Numbered from the stretch's first letter, positions 1 through 9,552 are shown. The stretch: DNA of 61,007 nucleotides from Anaerolineales bacterium (GCA_016789175.1 JAEURK010000384.1:1-61007), one strand, 5' to 3'. Numbers and translations are program-made. The notes: generated by a model from the letters alone, not told the origin.

Positions 1-256
1 CGAACGCCGTCAGCACGACCCAAAAAGGAGACAGATTTCGCCAAAGCATGAGGCGTAGCGCGAACCACTGCGCCAGCCCAATGCAGGCGCCAAACACCAG
101 ATCGCCCACGATCAGCCCGGGGCGCTCCCAAACACCGGTCATGATGGCCGGGATCGCGCCGCCGTCGGTGGCTCCCAGCACGCTCCCGACAAAGAAACCC
201 GCCATGTTGGCGACCAGCCAGAGAAGGGCCCACAGGGCCATATTAAGGATAAGCAT
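1..256 (-). CDS. Membrane protein of unknown function (3' end outside window)
   Basis: An open frame runs from an ATG at 254-256 off the left edge, so at least 85 residues are present and the C-terminus is missing. The visible part has two hydrophobic segments, roughly residues 3-27 and 44-62, joined by a short Gly/Ala-rich loop. The motif GLAQWFALR followed by an aromatic stretch is typical of small repeated-helix membrane proteins whose function is unknown. The start is supported by a perfect TATAAT on the minus strand at 263-268, six bases before the ATG, which predicts a leaderless message. No function is assigned. Confidence 0.6.
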   Translation of the reverse strand, partial: MLILNMALWALLWLVANMAGFFVGSVLGATDGGAIPAIMTGVWERPGLIVGDLVFGACIGLAQWFALRLMLWRNLSPFWVVLTAF

Positions 257-262
257 GGTCGG

Positions 263-268
263 ATTATA
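263..268 (-). promoter_or_regulatory. -10 box of leaderless promoter for the edge membrane gene
   Basis: TATAAT on the minus strand, 6 nt before the ATG at 256. A normal 6-8 nt distance from -10 to +1 puts the transcription start on or next to the start codon. No good -35 box is visible. Confidence 0.55.
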
Positions 269-320
269 GCAATTAACCATTGTGCTTTTGGGTTTGTAGG
301 GTGTGAAACAGGCGGATCTA

Positions 321-350
321 TTGGGATTCTTACCGGAATTAGCATAGAAT
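321..350 (+). promoter_or_regulatory. Promoter of the histidine kinase gene
   Basis: TTGGGA (321-326), an 18-bp spacer, then TAGAAT (345-350). The GTG start at 357 lies 6 nt further on and there is no Shine-Dalgarno, so the transcript is predicted to be leaderless. Confidence 0.5.
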
Positions 351-356
351 CGCCGC

Positions 357-1931
357 GTGCTGCCCGATTTCCGCGTCCGCCAGCGCGACTACCTCCTCGA
401 GATCTCGCGCGCCATCACCGAAGAGCTCGAGCTCCCGACCGTGCTCAAGCGCATCTTGCAGGCTGCCGTCGAACTGACCGCCGGACAGGCCGGGCTGATC
501 GCGCTGCGCGAGGGCGGGCGCTGGCGTTTACGGGCGTACGTGGGCATCCCGGAGCAATTCATCTCGGCCTTCGATCCGCTCCTGGCGGATATCCCGGACC
601 ATGATGATCCGGAGCGTTTCGAGATCCCCGAAGTCAGCCGGCGCCTCAGCCGAATCGGGGGGATCGCGTCGCTCGGCTTACTTTCAGGGGTCGGCCTGCC
701 GATGGTGGCTCGCCAGGAAGTCGTCGGCCTGATCTTCATCCTGCGCGGCTACGGCGGTCAGTTCTCGTCGAACGATCGCGCTCTGCTCTCCAGTTTCGCC
801 GTCCAGGCCGCCATCGCCGTGCACAACGCCATGCTCTATCAGCAGGTCTCGGCCGAAAAGCGCCGGCTCGACGCGGTGCTGGAAGCCTATGCTGACGGCG
901 TGTTGATCATCGACTCGGCCGGCAAGATCACACGCTTCAATCGCGCCCTCAGCACGATTTCGGCCCTGCCGGCTGCCAACGCGCTCGGCCTGAACCACGA
1001 CGACGTGATCCGCTGGGCCCATCGCGAAAAAGGTCCGGACCTCAACGCGGCCATGGCCGACGGCTGGCCCCTGCCCGGCACGACCGGTCCACTATACGTT
1101 GAGGGCGATCTATTGCGGCACAACGGCGGCATCGTGCCGGTCGGCATTAGCTACGCCGCGGTCTTCGATCGCGAGGGACGGCTGGTGAACATCATCGCCG
1201 ACGTGCACGACATGACCAAGATCCGTGAAGCCGAGGAGCTGAAGAGCACCTTCGTCTCTGTCGTCAGTCACGAACTCAAAACCCCGGTCGCGCTGATCAA
1301 GGGCTACGCCGAAACCCTCAGTCGCGAAGACGCCAGCTGGGACCCGGCGACGGTGCGCGACTCTCTGGCCGTGATCGTCGACGAGGCCGACCGCCTGACG
1401 GAATTGATCGAAAGCCTGCTCGACGCCTCACGCCTGCAATCCGGCGATCTCAAGCTCAACATCGCCGATGTCGCGCTCGACGTCTTGGCCGGGCAGCTGG
1501 TCGAGAAGTTCAAGACTCAGACCGACAAGCACACCCTGGTCGCCGATTTCGCGCCCGACTTCCCCGAGATCCGCGGCGACGAAGAGCGGCTGCGGCAGGT
1601 GCTGTCCAACCTGTTGTCTAACGCGATCAAGTACGCGCCGAACGGCGGCGAGATCCGGGTCAGCGGCCGATCGACGGCCGCGGGCGTGGAGCTGCGGGTC
1701 AGCGATCAGGGCGCCGGGATCGCGGCCCACGATCTCCCGCACGTCTTTGAACGCTTCTACCGGGCCGAAGGCGACCTGACCCGCCGGGTCAAAGGCACCG
1801 GTCTGGGCCTCTTCCTGACCCGGGCCATCGTCCGCGCCCACGGCGGCGAGATCCAGGTGGAGTCCGAGCCCGGCAAAGGGGCAGCCTTCACGATCACCCT
1901 GCCACGATACAATGGGGAACTTGCGACCTAG
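357..1931 (+). CDS. GAF-PAS sensor histidine kinase
   Basis: A 524-residue kinase with a GTG start. Residues about 10-160 form a GAF sensor domain and about 170-290 a PAS domain. The HisKA dimerisation domain carries the phospho-acceptor His305 in SHELKTP. The HATPase domain follows, with the N box around Asn422 (NLLSNAIKYAP), the G1 box DQGAGI and the G2 box GTGLGLFL. There is no transmembrane segment, so it should act in the cytoplasm. No response regulator gene lies beside it, so it is an orphan kinase and its ligand and partner cannot be read from the context. The start is set by the leaderless promoter just upstream. Confidence 0.93.
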   Translation: MLPDFRVRQRDYLLEISRAITEELELPTVLKRILQAAVELTAGQAGLIALREGGRWRLRAYVGIPEQFISAFDPLLADIPDHDDPERFEIPEVSRRLSRIGGIASLGLLSGVGLPMVARQEVVGLIFILRGYGGQFSSNDRALLSSFAVQAAIAVHNAMLYQQVSAEKRRLDAVLEAYADGVLIIDSAGKITRFNRALSTISALPAANALGLNHDDVIRWAHREKGPDLNAAMADGWPLPGTTGPLYVEGDLLRHNGGIVPVGISYAAVFDREGRLVNIIADVHDMTKIREAEELKSTFVSVVSHELKTPVALIKGYAETLSREDASWDPATVRDSLAVIVDEADRLTELIESLLDASRLQSGDLKLNIADVALDVLAGQLVEKFKTQTDKHTLVADFAPDFPEIRGDEERLRQVLSNLLSNAIKYAPNGGEIRVSGRSTAAGVELRVSDQGAGIAAHDLPHVFERFYRAEGDLTRRVKGTGLGLFLTRAIVRAHGGEIQVESEPGKGAAFTITLPRYNGELAT

Positions 1932-1985
1932 CCGCGGGCGCGCAGTGCCGTCCGTGATAGACCGACACCACATTCGAGGACCGTT

Positions 1986-3341
1986 ATGCCCCCAATTCGC
2001 ACGATGACATCCTGCCCCAAATGCCGCACACCCGTGCAGGTCGAGTTGGAGCAGTTGTTCGACGTCAGCCAGGACGCGTCGGCCAAACAGCGCTTCATGA
2101 GCGGCAACTTCAATGTGATCGCGTGCCCGACCTGCGGCTACCGCGGGCAGGCGAGCAGCCTGCTTGTGTATCACGACAACGAGAAAGAGTTGCTGCTCTC
2201 GTATGTGCCGATCGAGCTCGGCTTACCCCAGACCGAGACCGAACGCGTGATCGGCCGGCTGGTCAATGAGATCGTCAACAAGCTCCCGCAGGAGCGGCGC
2301 AAGGCGTATCTGTTCAGCCCGCGCCAGGCGTTGACCATGAACGGCCTGATGGACTGGATCCTCGAAAAGGACGGCGTCACCCGCGAACAACTCGACGCCC
2401 AGCGGGCGAAGGCCGCGCTCCTGCAGCGTATGCTGCAGGCCAATGAGACCACCCTGCCCGCCCTGATCCAGGAAAACGACGCGCAGGTCGACGCGCAGCT
2501 CTTTCAGATCTTGTCGGCCTCGGCCTCGCGCACGGCCCAAAGCGGCAACAGCGCCGCCGTACAGGTCTTTGCGGCCCTGCAGCGCGCGCTGCTCGATCAC
2601 AGCACCTTCGGCAAGCAGATCGTCGAGCGCCAGAAAGTCGCCGACGCGGCGGCCGAGGAGCTGCGCCAGCTCGGCGACAAGCTTTCGCCCGACACCTTCA
2701 TGGATCTGGTGATCAAGGCCACGACCGACGATCAGCTGGCCGTGTACATCTCAATGGCCCGGCCGCTGGCCGATTACGCCTTCTTTGAATCGCTCACGCG
2801 CCGCATCGATCGGACGGAGGAGCCTGAAAAGAGCAGCCTGACCCACAAGCGGGATGTGCTCTTGCAACTGACCCAGGAGATCGACGCCGAGGCGCGCGCC
2901 CGGCTCGACGTGGCTGCCGGCACCCTGCGCAAGCTGATGGAATCGCACGACCTCAAGAAGGCGCTCAGCGAGAACATCGAAGGCATCGACGACACCTTCC
3001 TGGCCTTGCTCGAAGATCAGATGGCCGCGGCACAGCGCGCCAACCGGCCGGATGTGCTCAGCCGCCTGCAGCTGATCAACGGGCTGATCACCGACATGAT
3101 CCGCGAAGCCGCGCCGCCGGAGGTCAAGCTCGTCAACGAGCTGATGTCCATTCCAACCGAGGCCGAAGCCGAGGCCGCCGTGCGCGGCCGGGCTGCCGAG
3201 GTCACGCCGCAGTTCATGCAGACCCTGAATTACCTGGGCAACCAGATGCGCGAGCAGGGCCAGACGGCGGCCGCCGAACGCCTGGACTTCCTGTACGGCG
3301 TGGCCGTGCAGCTCGAGATGGAAAAGAACTGGGCGAAATAG
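1986..3341 (+). CDS. CpXC-domain protein
   Basis: A 451-residue protein. The N-terminal 120 residues match the CpXC domain pattern: a CPKC pair near residue 10 and a CPTCGY pair near residue 45, which presumably bind one zinc ion. The rest is long, charged and mostly helical, with several Glu/Gln/Arg-rich stretches and no membrane segment. The start ATG is preceded by GAGGA at good spacing. CpXC proteins have no established biochemical role; a nucleic-acid or protein-interaction function is only a guess. It follows the histidine kinase by 54 bp on the same strand, so the two may be co-transcribed. Confidence 0.75.
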   Translation: MPPIRTMTSCPKCRTPVQVELEQLFDVSQDASAKQRFMSGNFNVIACPTCGYRGQASSLLVYHDNEKELLLSYVPIELGLPQTETERVIGRLVNEIVNKLPQERRKAYLFSPRQALTMNGLMDWILEKDGVTREQLDAQRAKAALLQRMLQANETTLPALIQENDAQVDAQLFQILSASASRTAQSGNSAAVQVFAALQRALLDHSTFGKQIVERQKVADAAAEELRQLGDKLSPDTFMDLVIKATTDDQLAVYISMARPLADYAFFESLTRRIDRTEEPEKSSLTHKRDVLLQLTQEIDAEARARLDVAAGTLRKLMESHDLKKALSENIEGIDDTFLALLEDQMAAAQRANRPDVLSRLQLINGLITDMIREAAPPEVKLVNELMSIPTEAEAEAAVRGRAAEVTPQFMQTLNYLGNQMREQGQTAAAERLDFLYGVAVQLEMEKNWAK

Positions 3342-3382
3342 CCCAGGATCGCGGCGCGGACCGGCGCGACAGCGTAGGGTCA

Positions 3383-3415
3383 AGGGGTCGGGCAGGCCGA
3401 GCTTGCCCGACCCCT
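3383..3415 (+). terminator. 12-bp hairpin after the CpXC gene
   Basis: Perfect arms AGGGGTCGGGCA (3383-3394) and TGCCCGACCCCT (3404-3415) with a 9-nt loop. No T-run follows, so it may be a factor-dependent terminator or an mRNA-end stabiliser. Confidence 0.45.
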
Positions 3416-3458
3416 GCGCACCCTGCGCCAGTCGGCGGGCAACGCCCGAGGAGTGTCG

Positions 3459-5492
3459 ATGAGCACGAATAGCAAACTGGGGATCGGCCTGGCCGTCGGC
3501 CTGGGCCTGCTGTTGATCTGCTGCTGCGGGGCCCTGTCGGTCGCCTTCATCTATGGCGCGGTCGCGGCCGGGCGCCAGAGCGGTCCGGTCTTCCCGCCCG
3601 TGGCAACCGCCATCGCGATCCAGCCCACGCCCCGACCGTTCAACACGGCCGACGATCCGGCCGACGACTCGACGCCGACGCCCTTCCCGACCGCGGTCGA
3701 AGGCGCCGGGCTCGACACCCTGGCGGCGCTCGAGGCGATCGAGGTGCCGGCCCGCGATCTGCGCGAGATCGCCGTGCGGTTGCGCGGGATCGAGGAAGTG
3801 CCCGAGGTCGTCGCGACGGCCCCGGCCGATTGGCCGATCGGCCAGGAGCTGACGTTCAACGCCAGCAACACCGACACCAACGAGAACTTCACCCTCGACG
3901 CAACGCTGATTTATAAGTCCGACAACGTGTACTTCTTTTCCGAGACCGGCCTCGGCGTCGACGAGGGCGAAGTCCGCGCGCTGGTCGACGACTTCCAACA
4001 AAACGCATACGCCACCAATCGCGAGTTCTTCGGCGAGGAGTGGAACCCGGGCGTCGACGGCGATCCGCGGCTGTACATCCTGTACGCGCGGGGTCTGGGC
4101 TTCTCGGTCGCCGGCTATTACTCGTCGAATGACGAGTACTCCAAACTAACCTATGCCGACTCGAACGAGAAGGAGATGTTCTACATCAACGCCGATGCGG
4201 TCGGCGTCGACGAGGAGTTCACGCGCAGCGTGCTCGCGCATGAATTCCAGCACATGATCCACTGGTATCACGACATCAACGAGACCACGTGGCTGAACGA
4301 GGGCAGCTCGGTCCTGGCGGAGCAGCTCAACAACTTCGACGACGGCGGCATGGCCGCCAGCTTTATCAGCGACCCGGATCTGCAACTCACCACCTGGGGC
4401 GAGGATGACAACTATCCGCATTACGGGGCGGCCTACCTGTTCATGTCGTACTTCCTCGACCGCTTTGGCGAGGCTGCGACCAAGCAGCTCGTCGCCGATC
4501 CCGAGAACGGCATGGAGTCGGTCGACACCGTCCTGGCCGCGCTCGGCATTGCCGGCCCGGACGGGCAACCCCTGACCCACGTCGACGTGTTCGCCGATTG
4601 GGTGGTCGCCAACTACCTCAACGACGCCTCGGTCGCCGGCGGCCGGTTCGGCTATGTGGGCAACCCCAACGTCGGCCAGGCCTCGCCGAACGATCGGATC
4701 CGTGAGTGCGCGGGTCACAGCGAACGCAGCTCGGTGGCGCAATTTGCGGCTGACTACTACCAGCTCGATTGCCCCGGCACGTACACTCTGACTTTTGAGG
4801 GCGCCGCGACGGCCCCGGTCGCGCCGATCGATCTCCCGGCCGGCGGACACGCCATCTGGGCCAACCGTGTCGACGAGTCGGTCACATTGATGACGGCCGA
4901 GTTCGATCTCAGCGCGGTCAGCCAGGCCACTCTGACCTATGACGCCTGGTGGAGCATCGAGGCCGACTACGACTACGCGTATGTCGAGATCTCGGGCGAT
5001 GGCGGCGCCTCGTGGGAACTGCTGCGAACGGCCAACATGACCGATTCGAACCCGAGCGGCCAGAACTTCGGCTGGGCTTACACCGACGAAAGCGGCGGCT
5101 GGCAGACCGAGAGCATCGACCTGAGCGCCTATGCCGGGAAGCGGATCTTCGTCCGCTTCGAATACATCACCGACGCCGCCGTCAACCGGCCGGGCTTCCT
5201 GATCGACAACATCGCCATCCCCGAGATCCAATACGCCGAGGATTTCGAGGCGGGCATCGGTGGTTGGGAGCTGATCGGCATGGCCCGTATCGACAACGTG
5301 CTGCCGCAGCGCTACCTGGTGCAGGTCGTGCGGGCGCGCCCGGGCGACGTGGTCGTCGAACGACTGCCGATCGACTCCGGCACCGGAACGTTTGACCTGA
5401 CGATCGCCGCCGACGAGACCGTGACGCTGGTGATTTCGGGCCTGACCCCGTTCACTACTGAGCCGGCCGGGTATCGTTTCGCACTGGAGTAA
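3459..5492 (+). CDS. Secreted zinc metallopeptidase (HExxH, M30/M6-like) with C-terminal adhesive domain
   Basis: 677 residues from the ATG at 3459. A GTG two codons earlier is in frame but overlaps the GAGGAG ribosome site, so I prefer the ATG. A hydrophobic anchor with a CCC triplet lies at residues about 7-35, followed by a Pro/Thr-rich linker. The catalytic core contains HEFQH (His261, Glu262, His265) and a downstream WLNEGSS in which Glu281 is the likely third zinc ligand, a gluzincin arrangement. The C-terminal third has the beta-rich, Trp/Asp-rich look of the MAM or jelly-roll domains in immune-inhibitor-A-type proteases. It should digest protein outside the cell while anchored to the membrane. 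The exact MEROPS family is uncertain. Confidence 0.75.
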   Translation: MSTNSKLGIGLAVGLGLLLICCCGALSVAFIYGAVAAGRQSGPVFPPVATAIAIQPTPRPFNTADDPADDSTPTPFPTAVEGAGLDTLAALEAIEVPARDLREIAVRLRGIEEVPEVVATAPADWPIGQELTFNASNTDTNENFTLDATLIYKSDNVYFFSETGLGVDEGEVRALVDDFQQNAYATNREFFGEEWNPGVDGDPRLYILYARGLGFSVAGYYSSNDEYSKLTYADSNEKEMFYINADAVGVDEEFTRSVLAHEFQHMIHWYHDINETTWLNEGSSVLAEQLNNFDDGGMAASFISDPDLQLTTWGEDDNYPHYGAAYLFMSYFLDRFGEAATKQLVADPENGMESVDTVLAALGIAGPDGQPLTHVDVFADWVVANYLNDASVAGGRFGYVGNPNVGQASPNDRIRECAGHSERSSVAQFAADYYQLDCPGTYTLTFEGAATAPVAPIDLPAGGHAIWANRVDESVTLMTAEFDLSAVSQATLTYDAWWSIEADYDYAYVEISGDGGASWELLRTANMTDSNPSGQNFGWAYTDESGGWQTESIDLSAYAGKRIFVRFEYITDAAVNRPGFLIDNIAIPEIQYAEDFEAGIGGWELIGMARIDNVLPQRYLVQVVRARPGDVVVERLPIDSGTGTFDLTIAADETVTLVISGLTPFTTEPAGYRFALE

Positions 5493-5507
5493 TCGCGGAG
5501 GATGCGT

Positions 5508-6215
5508 ATGTCGAGCCCAACGTCACGCCCCACCGTTCAACGCCCGCAGCGCCGCCTGGTCGTCGTCGTGGCGGCGCTGGCTGTCGCCAGTCTGTCGTGC
5601 AGCACGGTATCGCAGCAGTTGGTCCCTCAACTCACGCCGGTGCCGGCACAACCGTCGATCGACGGCACGACGCCGGCGGCGCCTCCCGAAAGCTCGGGTC
5701 TGGGCGCCGACGAGATCGGCCCCCTGCAGATCGAAGGCGGCCCCACGATCGCCTCGCCGCGCGAGGCCCGCATCGCGATCGAAGCCCAGGAGGTCGAGGA
5801 TCTGCGGCGGCTGGCGCCCGAGAACGACGACTATACGATCGACGATCTCAACACCGTGCCCGGCCTCCTGCGCTACACGATCGAACTCGATCGCGACCGA
5901 AAGTCCTTGCTGTTCTACGGCTGGTGCGCGACCAGCCCCGACCTGCTCGAGCAAAACCTGCGCAGCATGAAGATCGAATTCGTCGTGGCCGAACAGGTGG
6001 TCCCTGAAGATCAACTGCTGATCGCGCGCAGCGAAGAAATCGACTCATCCAGCGGCGAAACCCTGGTCTGCCAGAGCTACTATCTCGTTCTGTCAGATTG
6101 GCCGGAAGGCGAAACCACGGCCGCGGTCAACATCGACTTCACCGAGTCGGTCTATGATGGCATGGCCGACTACGGGCCGGGTCTCCAGGAGATGGTCTTC
6201 ACGATCACACGGTGA
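5508..6215 (+). CDS. Putative lipoprotein of unknown function
   Basis: 235 residues. A basic N-terminus and a hydrophobic stretch end in SLSC, a plausible lipobox, followed by a Gln/Pro/Thr-rich linker. The remaining domain, about 160 residues, is acidic and mostly beta-rich, with isolated Cys residues that could pair after export. Two ATGs are in frame (5502 and 5508). The second is chosen because GGAGG at 5497-5501 sits six bases before it but touches the first. It follows the metallopeptidase by 15 bp and is probably co-transcribed, so the two may function together at the cell surface. Confidence 0.6.
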   Translation: MSSPTSRPTVQRPQRRLVVVVAALAVASLSCSTVSQQLVPQLTPVPAQPSIDGTTPAAPPESSGLGADEIGPLQIEGGPTIASPREARIAIEAQEVEDLRRLAPENDDYTIDDLNTVPGLLRYTIELDRDRKSLLFYGWCATSPDLLEQNLRSMKIEFVVAEQVVPEDQLLIARSEEIDSSSGETLVCQSYYLVLSDWPEGETTAAVNIDFTESVYDGMADYGPGLQEMVFTITR

Positions 6216-6233
6216 GCCAACCGCTCCAAGCGA

Positions 6234-6270
6234 AACGGCCCGGACTATTTCGTCCGGGCCGTTGTTGTTT
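6234..6270 (+). terminator. Rho-independent terminator
   Basis: A 12-bp perfect stem (6234-6245 with 6252-6263), a 6-nt loop and the T-rich tail GTTGTTTC-like at 6261-6270. It ends the metallopeptidase-lipoprotein unit and also separates it from convergent galT. Confidence 0.8.
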
Positions 6271-6275
6271 CGAGA

Positions 6276-7340
6276 TCAACCGCGCTGCGAGAAGTGCACG
6301 TCGGGCAGATCACGCAGTCGCGCCGCCGCGGTCTCGGCGGTCAGGTCGCGCTGGGGCTGGGCCAACATTTCGTAACCCACCAGGAATTTTCGGACCGTCG
6401 CCGACCGCAGCAACGGCGGGTACCAGTGGCCATGCAAGACCCATTCGGGATGCGCGGCGTCGTCGAAAGGCGCCTGATGCCAGCCGAACGAGTACGGGAA
6501 GGGGATTTCGAACAGGTTGTCGTACTTTGAAAGCGCCCGACGCATGACATCCGCCAGGGCCGTGAACTCGGCCGCCGTGAGGTCGAACAGGTATGACACC
6601 GGGCGATGGGCGATCACCATCATCTCGAACGGCCAGACCGCCCAAAACGGCACCAGGATCGTGAAGTGATCGTTGGTGCAGACCAGGCGCTCCTGCAGCC
6701 GGCGTTCCTGTTCGACGTAGTCGATCAGCAGCGGGCGCTCATGCCCGGCCAGGTATTGGCGCTGGTTATCGCGCTCGATCGCCACGGTGTGCGGCACATT
6801 CGAAGTTGCCCACAACTGACTGTGCGGGTGCGGATTGGATGCCCCCATCGACGCGCCCTTGTTCTCGAAGACCTGGACGTAGCGAACGTCCGGAAGCGCG
6901 CCCAGCTCGCGCGTCTGCTCGCCCCAGGTGCGCAGCACAGCCTCGACCTCGGGACCGGACAATTGCGGCAGGCTCAGGTCATGGCGCGGCGAAAAGCACA
7001 CCACCCGACTGGTGCCGGACACCGGTTCCGACTGAAAGAGCTCGGCCGAACCCACTGCCGCAGTGGCATGGCCCTCAGCCTGAGCCATCGCCTCGGGGGT
7101 CAACAGCGCCGGGAAGTCGTTGTCAAAGACGTAGGTGCCGGAATAGGCCGGGTTGACGATCGAACCGCCCACCCGGGTGTTGCCCGGGCACAAATAGCAG
7201 GTCGGATCGTAGGGGGGCGTGTCGTCGGACGCGGTCTTTTCGACCTGGCCCAGCCACGGGCGTTTCGCCCGGTGCGGAGAAACCAGGACCCATTCGCCCG
7301 TCAGTGGGTTGAAGCGTCGGTGTGGAAGGTCGTAATTCAT
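6276..7340 (-). CDS. galT: Galactose-1-phosphate uridylyltransferase
   Basis: 354 residues, the normal GalT length. The enzyme swaps UDP between UDP-glucose and galactose-1-phosphate in the Leloir pathway. Visible marks are a zinc-type CYLCPGN near residue 45, FSPRHDLSLPQL, and the active-site HPHSQLW, where the central His accepts the uridylyl group. Further upstream in-frame ATGs would extend the protein by about 25 residues without family support. The ATG at 7340 is preceded by TACAAT eight bases away, supporting a leaderless start there. It is divergent from an MFS carrier and they share a 47-bp promoter region. Confidence 0.93.
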   Translation of the reverse strand: MNYDLPHRRFNPLTGEWVLVSPHRAKRPWLGQVEKTASDDTPPYDPTCYLCPGNTRVGGSIVNPAYSGTYVFDNDFPALLTPEAMAQAEGHATAAVGSAELFQSEPVSGTSRVVCFSPRHDLSLPQLSGPEVEAVLRTWGEQTRELGALPDVRYVQVFENKGASMGASNPHPHSQLWATSNVPHTVAIERDNQRQYLAGHERPLLIDYVEQERRLQERLVCTNDHFTILVPFWAVWPFEMMVIAHRPVSYLFDLTAAEFTALADVMRRALSKYDNLFEIPFPYSFGWHQAPFDDAAHPEWVLHGHWYPPLLRSATVRKFLVGYEMLAQPQRDLTAETAAARLRDLPDVHFSQRG

Positions 7341-7348
7341 CGGCGGCG

Positions 7349-7354
7349 ATTGTA
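7349..7354 (-). promoter_or_regulatory. -10 box of leaderless galT promoter
   Basis: TACAAT on the minus strand, 8 nt before the galT ATG. It coincides with the -35 box of the divergent MFS gene, so the two promoters should compete for polymerase. Confidence 0.5.
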
Positions 7355-7378
7355 GCAGGATTGCGGGCAGTGTATCAT
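7350..7378 (+). promoter_or_regulatory. Promoter of the MFS gene
   Basis: TTGTAG (7350-7355), a 17-bp spacer and TATCAT (7373-7378). The ATG is 9 nt downstream, with no Shine-Dalgarno, so the leader is at most 2-3 nt. Confidence 0.5.
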
Positions 7379-7387
7379 TGAACATTA

Positions 7388-8692
7388 ATGACTCGCCTCG
7401 GCTCCGGCGCCCCACTTGCGATCCAGCGCGCCAATTTCAACGCCCTGTATTGGGACATCTTTTGGTACGGCGTTCTGGCTGGAACGGCCATTAACTTCCT
7501 GCCGATTTACGCCGTCCGCATCGGCGCTGACCCGTTCCGGGTCGGCCTGCTGACCAGCGGCCCGGCCCTGGTCAACCTGATCCTGTCGCTCCCGGCCGGC
7601 CAATGGCTGCGTCACCGCGACGTCCTGCGCACCACCCAAATCACGGCGGTCTTCAACCGCCTGGGCTATCCGCTCATGGTGATCCTGCCCTGGCTGTTGC
7701 CTCCGGCGGTTGTGCTGGACGTGCTCCCGGTGGTCGTCGTCGGCATGGCCCTGCCCGGCGTCATCCTCGCGATCAGTTTCAACGCCATGTTCGCCGACAT
7801 CGTCCCGCCGGAGTGGCGCGCGCGCGTGGTCGGGCGGCGAAACGCCCTGCTGGCGATCGCGTCGACCGCGGCGTCGTTGGGCGGCGGCCAGTTGCTGGCG
7901 CTCATCCCCGAGCCCATCAACTACCAGGTGCTGTTTTCGATCGGCGCCTTCGGCGCGGGGATGAGCGCCTGGTTCGTGTGGAAAGTGCGCCGCGCGCAGC
8001 CCTATGTCGCGGGCACGACGCCCTCCGAGACCACGGGCGGCGGGCGATACTCGCGCTGGCTGAATCGCGCCAACATCCGCGAGATCTTGCGGCTCGACCT
8101 GTTTCGCAGCCGGTTCGGCCTGATGATGTTGGCGTATCTCGTGTTCTACATGGCGCAGTTCACGGCCATACCGCTCCAACCCGTCTTTTGGGTGCAGCAC
8201 TTGCACCTGACCGATTTCGAGATCGGCATTGGCAACGCTCTGTTTTATCTGACACTTATGGTGGGCTCGCTCATGCTCGCACCGCTGACCGCGCGGGCTG
8301 GCACCTACCGCCTGATGACGATCGGCACGATCCTGTACGGCCTCTATCCGCTGATCACGGCCCAGGCGCAGGATGCCTGGCTGTACTATTTCGCATCGCT
8401 CGTGGGTGGGATGGTCTGGGGCGTCGCAGGCGGCAGCTTGACTGCCTGGCTGATGGAGGGCGTCCCGGCGAATGATTGGCCGGCCCATATGGCGCTGCAC
8501 AACGTCGTGCTCAACCTCGGCACGCTGTCGGGCACGCTGCTGGGCCCGGCGCTGGACGGCCTCCTCGGCACGCGCGACGGCCTGTGGATCTCGGGCTGGA
8601 TGCGGGTGGCGGCCGGCGTAGTGATCGGCCTTCTGGCACGCCCGCGGACCATGCCACCGGTCGTGCCGGTGACCACGCCGGAAGAAACCTGA
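7388..8692 (+). CDS. MFS transporter
   Basis: 434 residues with about 12 hydrophobic segments in two halves and a charged central loop near residues 195-235, the usual major facilitator layout. The first half has a basic RHRDVLRTTQ loop after helix 2 and the second half is rich in Gly/Pro turns. The substrate cannot be read from the sequence. The divergent arrangement with galT suggests a sugar or a sugar derivative, but that is only positional. It converges with the PPK2 gene 53 bp away and no clear terminator was found between them. Confidence 0.85.
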   Translation: MTRLGSGAPLAIQRANFNALYWDIFWYGVLAGTAINFLPIYAVRIGADPFRVGLLTSGPALVNLILSLPAGQWLRHRDVLRTTQITAVFNRLGYPLMVILPWLLPPAVVLDVLPVVVVGMALPGVILAISFNAMFADIVPPEWRARVVGRRNALLAIASTAASLGGGQLLALIPEPINYQVLFSIGAFGAGMSAWFVWKVRRAQPYVAGTTPSETTGGGRYSRWLNRANIREILRLDLFRSRFGLMMLAYLVFYMAQFTAIPLQPVFWVQHLHLTDFEIGIGNALFYLTLMVGSLMLAPLTARAGTYRLMTIGTILYGLYPLITAQAQDAWLYYFASLVGGMVWGVAGGSLTAWLMEGVPANDWPAHMALHNVVLNLGTLSGTLLGPALDGLLGTRDGLWISGWMRVAAGVVIGLLARPRTMPPVVPVTTPEET

Positions 8693-8745
8693 CCTTCAGA
8701 CCGAGCGACCTGTCGGGGCGACGGACCGTGGCGAGCAGGGGTGGG

Positions 8746-9552
8746 TTACGCCGGGACCTTGATGGATGTCGGGTCCCAGTCGGGCTGGGGATACTTCATC
8801 CCCAGGCGTTCAAGCGTCTCGACCAGGGTCTCGGCCACGACCAGGTCGCGGTACCACTTGCGATCAGCCGGCACCACATACCAGGGCGCCCAGGGCGTGC
8901 TGGTTTTGTTGAGCACGTCTTCGTAGGCGGTCATGTAGTCGCCCCAGCGCTCGCGCTCTTTCAGGTCGCCGGGGTTGAACTTCCAGCGCTTGTCCGGCTC
9001 AGCCAGGCGAGCCTCGAGCCGCTCCTTCTGCTCCTCCCGCGAGATGTGTAGGAAGAACTTGACGATCGTCGTGCCCTCCTCGGCCAGCATCCGCTCGAAG
9101 GCGTTGATCTGATCGTAACGGCGGCGCCAGACCTCCTTGGGCACAAACTCGTGGACGCGGACCACCAGCACGTCTTCGTAATGGCTTCGATTGAAGATCA
9201 CGATCTCGCCGCGCCCCGGCACTTCGGAATGCACCCGCCACAGGTAATCATGGGCCAGCTCGGTCGAGGTCGGCGCCTTGAAGTTGGCTACACGCGCGCC
9301 CTGCTGTCCGACCCGGGCGAACACGCTCCGGACCGTGCCATCCTTGCCGCCGGTGTCCATGGCCTGCAACACCACCAGCAACCGCTGCTTGCCCTCGGCG
9401 AACATCAGATCCTGCAGTGCGTTCAGGCGGTCGGCCAGTCTGGCGACCCTGGCTTCACCGGCCGCCTTGTCGCCCTTGAAACCGGGCGTGCCGGTTGTAT
9501 CGATCTTGGCCAGGCGGATCTTGCGGCTCGGGCTGACACGATGAGTTTTCAT
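8746..9552 (-). CDS. PPK2-family polyphosphate:nucleotide phosphotransferase
   Basis: 268 residues. It moves phosphate between polyphosphate and a nucleotide, either NMP/NDP phosphorylation or the reverse. The Walker-A-like loop AMDTGGKDGT is at residues 64-73 and the lid region VPGRGEIVIFNRSHYEDVLV follows around residue 125. Single-domain length and a short N-terminal extension match the family; the subclass is not decided here. A ribosome site GTGAGG stands before the ATG. A minus-strand TATACT at 9583-9588 gives a leader of about 30 nt. Confidence 0.92.
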   Translation of the reverse strand: MKTHRVSPSRKIRLAKIDTTGTPGFKGDKAAGEARVARLADRLNALQDLMFAEGKQRLLVVLQAMDTGGKDGTVRSVFARVGQQGARVANFKAPTSTELAHDYLWRVHSEVPGRGEIVIFNRSHYEDVLVVRVHEFVPKEVWRRRYDQINAFERMLAEEGTTIVKFFLHISREEQKERLEARLAEPDKRWKFNPGDLKERERWGDYMTAYEDVLNKTSTPWAPWYVVPADRKWYRDLVVAETLVETLERLGMKYPQPDWDPTSIKVPA